Assembly (NCBI RefSeq): GCF_000455365.1
Contig: NZ_HG315684.1
Coordinates: forward strand, 259,789-323,788
Source: Halopiger djelfimassiliensis
GTDB taxonomy: Archaea > Halobacteriota > Halobacteria > Halobacteriales > Natrialbaceae
DNA length: 64,000 nucleotides
Direction of reading: 5' to 3'
Part shown: in pieces, positions 63,376 through 64,000 of the stretch
How the letters are laid out: the number at the start of each line of letters is the position of its first letter
How positions within the stretch are numbered: the stretch's first letter is position 1
The notes under the pieces: model-generated
Seen by the model: the letters and a program-made list of their open reading frames with translations, nothing else
Told to the model about the DNA's origin: nothing
Database searches by the model: none
Made by a program: the position numbers and the translations under genes

Positions 63376-64000
63376 ATGCCACCAAATGGCTCCCCGAAGC
63401 GGAATCGGCGATCAGTGCTCAAGGCGACCGGCGCGTTCGGCGCACTCGTCGGTTCGACCGGTATCACAAGCGCAACGCCCGGCCGCGATCCGGGTCCGAA
63501 GAAATCGGAACTCCTCGTCGGCGTCTCGCCCACGGTTCCCGACGCGGAACGGACGGTTCGGTCGGCACTCTCCGGAAACGCGGAGATCGTTCACTCGAAC
63601 GAAACCATCCGATACGTCGCCATCGAGTTCCCCGCACAGACGCCGGACGAGGCGAGAGAACAGGTCAAAAAGGCGCTCGAGAACGTGGACGCGATCGAAT
63701 ACGTCGAGGAAAACGCGACGATCGAGTCGTTCGCGACGCCGAACGACCCATACTACCAGTACCAACACGCCCCACAGCAGGTCAACTGCGAGGGGGCCTG
63801 GGGGACGACCCTCGGCGATTCCGACGTAACGATCTCGATCGTCGACCAGGGCATCCAGTACGACCACGAGAACCTCGAGGAGAACCTCGACAGGCGCGTC
63901 GGAGAGGTATTCGTCGGCGGCGGAAGCGATCCGTATCCGGTCGACAGCAACGAAACTCACGGGACACAGGTCGCCGGCGTCGCCGTCGGCGGGACCGACA
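63376..64000 (+). CDS. Halolysin-type S8 subtilase (3' part outside window)
   Basis: Only the first 208 residues lie in the window. The start MPPNGSPKRNRRSVLKATG with a following hydrophobic stretch is a Tat signal. Residues about 45-115 form a propeptide (inhibitor I9 type, ending with EENATIES). The catalytic domain begins with the Asp157 motif TISIVDQGIQ and the His195 motif NETHGTQVAG. The Ser, and any C-terminal domain, lie past the end. It is a secreted serine protease. The AT-rich stretch 63250-63360 is its promoter region. Confidence 0.92.
   Translation, partial: MPPNGSPKRNRRSVLKATGAFGALVGSTGITSATPGRDPGPKKSELLVGVSPTVPDAERTVRSALSGNAEIVHSNETIRYVAIEFPAQTPDEAREQVKKALENVDAIEYVEENATIESFATPNDPYYQYQHAPQQVNCEGAWGTTLGDSDVTISIVDQGIQYDHENLEENLDRRVGEVFVGGGSDPYPVDSNETHGTQVAGVAVGGTD

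Noticed and set aside
1..64000. CRISPR array, complete insertion sequence, or replication origin
   Set aside because: No regular spacer-repeat pattern, no transposase with terminal repeats and no orc1/cdc6 gene or origin boxes were seen.
63376..64000. Subtilase as leader protease for the lanthipeptides
   Set aside because: It is 25-30 kb away, Tat-exported and has the usual halolysin layout; nothing links it to the peptide locus.

Overview
The window reads as a haloarchaeal chromosome, probably of the Natrialbales type (an inference from overall gene style, not a computed phylogeny). The signs are high GC, very acidic proteins, short TATA-type promoters about 27 nt upstream of leaderless starts, Tat-type lipoproteins, a GfcR regulator, a DacZ diadenylate cyclase and a tRNA-Trp whose intron is a box C/D guide RNA. 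Almost everything is compact single-copy haloarchaeal housekeeping, except one gene-poor, AT-richer stretch at about 27.5-39 kb.

Layout. 0-8.7 kb: a zinc-ribbon mini-protein, a nested inverted repeat, intron-containing tRNA-Trp, a membrane protein, guaB, a Tat lipoprotein, a YcaO enzyme, an SPFH protein and grpE. 8.8-13.6 kb: an XPB-type helicase and its Bax1-type nuclease partner, with a CPBP protease and dacZ between them. 13.7-27.4 kb: MFS transporter, VOC protein, a Nop2/RsmF-type RNA m5C methylase split from its PUA-like domain, a PAC2 protein, a geranylgeranyl-reductase-family flavoprotein, an amidase, a frameshifted pseudogene, an aldo/keto reductase, a PP-loop protein, a monothiol glutaredoxin and an aspartoacylase-family hydrolase.

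27.5-38.9 kb is the most unusual part: an all-minus-strand class II lanthipeptide-type locus. It has a LanM dehydratase domain and a LanC-type cyclase as two separate genes overlapping by ATGA. Just upstream are two tandem, very short genes (44 and 45 codons) that I found by reading the minus strand. They share a leader with a KHNRDV block and a C-terminal pattern Cys-x3-(Ser/Thr)-Cys-x3-Ser, as expected of paired lanthipeptide precursors. Around them lie a helical helper protein, a Spo0M/arrestin-like protein and two ABC exporters (ATPase plus permease pairs). No leader peptidase is visible.

39-50.5 kb: a zinc-ribbon mini-protein, tRNA-Leu(CAA) with a 79-bp duplication of its 3' end, an inositol-monophosphatase-family enzyme, a DUF63 protein and a potassium/amino-acid transport block (TrkH, TrkA, an Lrp-TrkA_C regulator, an APC permease fused to UspA domains, and a second TrkH). 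50.6-52.1 kb: Nop5 and fibrillarin, the proteins that would use the tRNA-Trp intron as guide RNA. 52.2-64 kb: a beta-propeller lipoprotein, gshA, gfcR, HAD enzymes, a Bat-type HTH regulator, an orphan NrfD-type membrane protein divergent from a TetR regulator with three operator-like palindromes, panB, an alpha/beta hydrolase, a NYN-domain protein and the start of a Tat-exported subtilase cut by the window edge.
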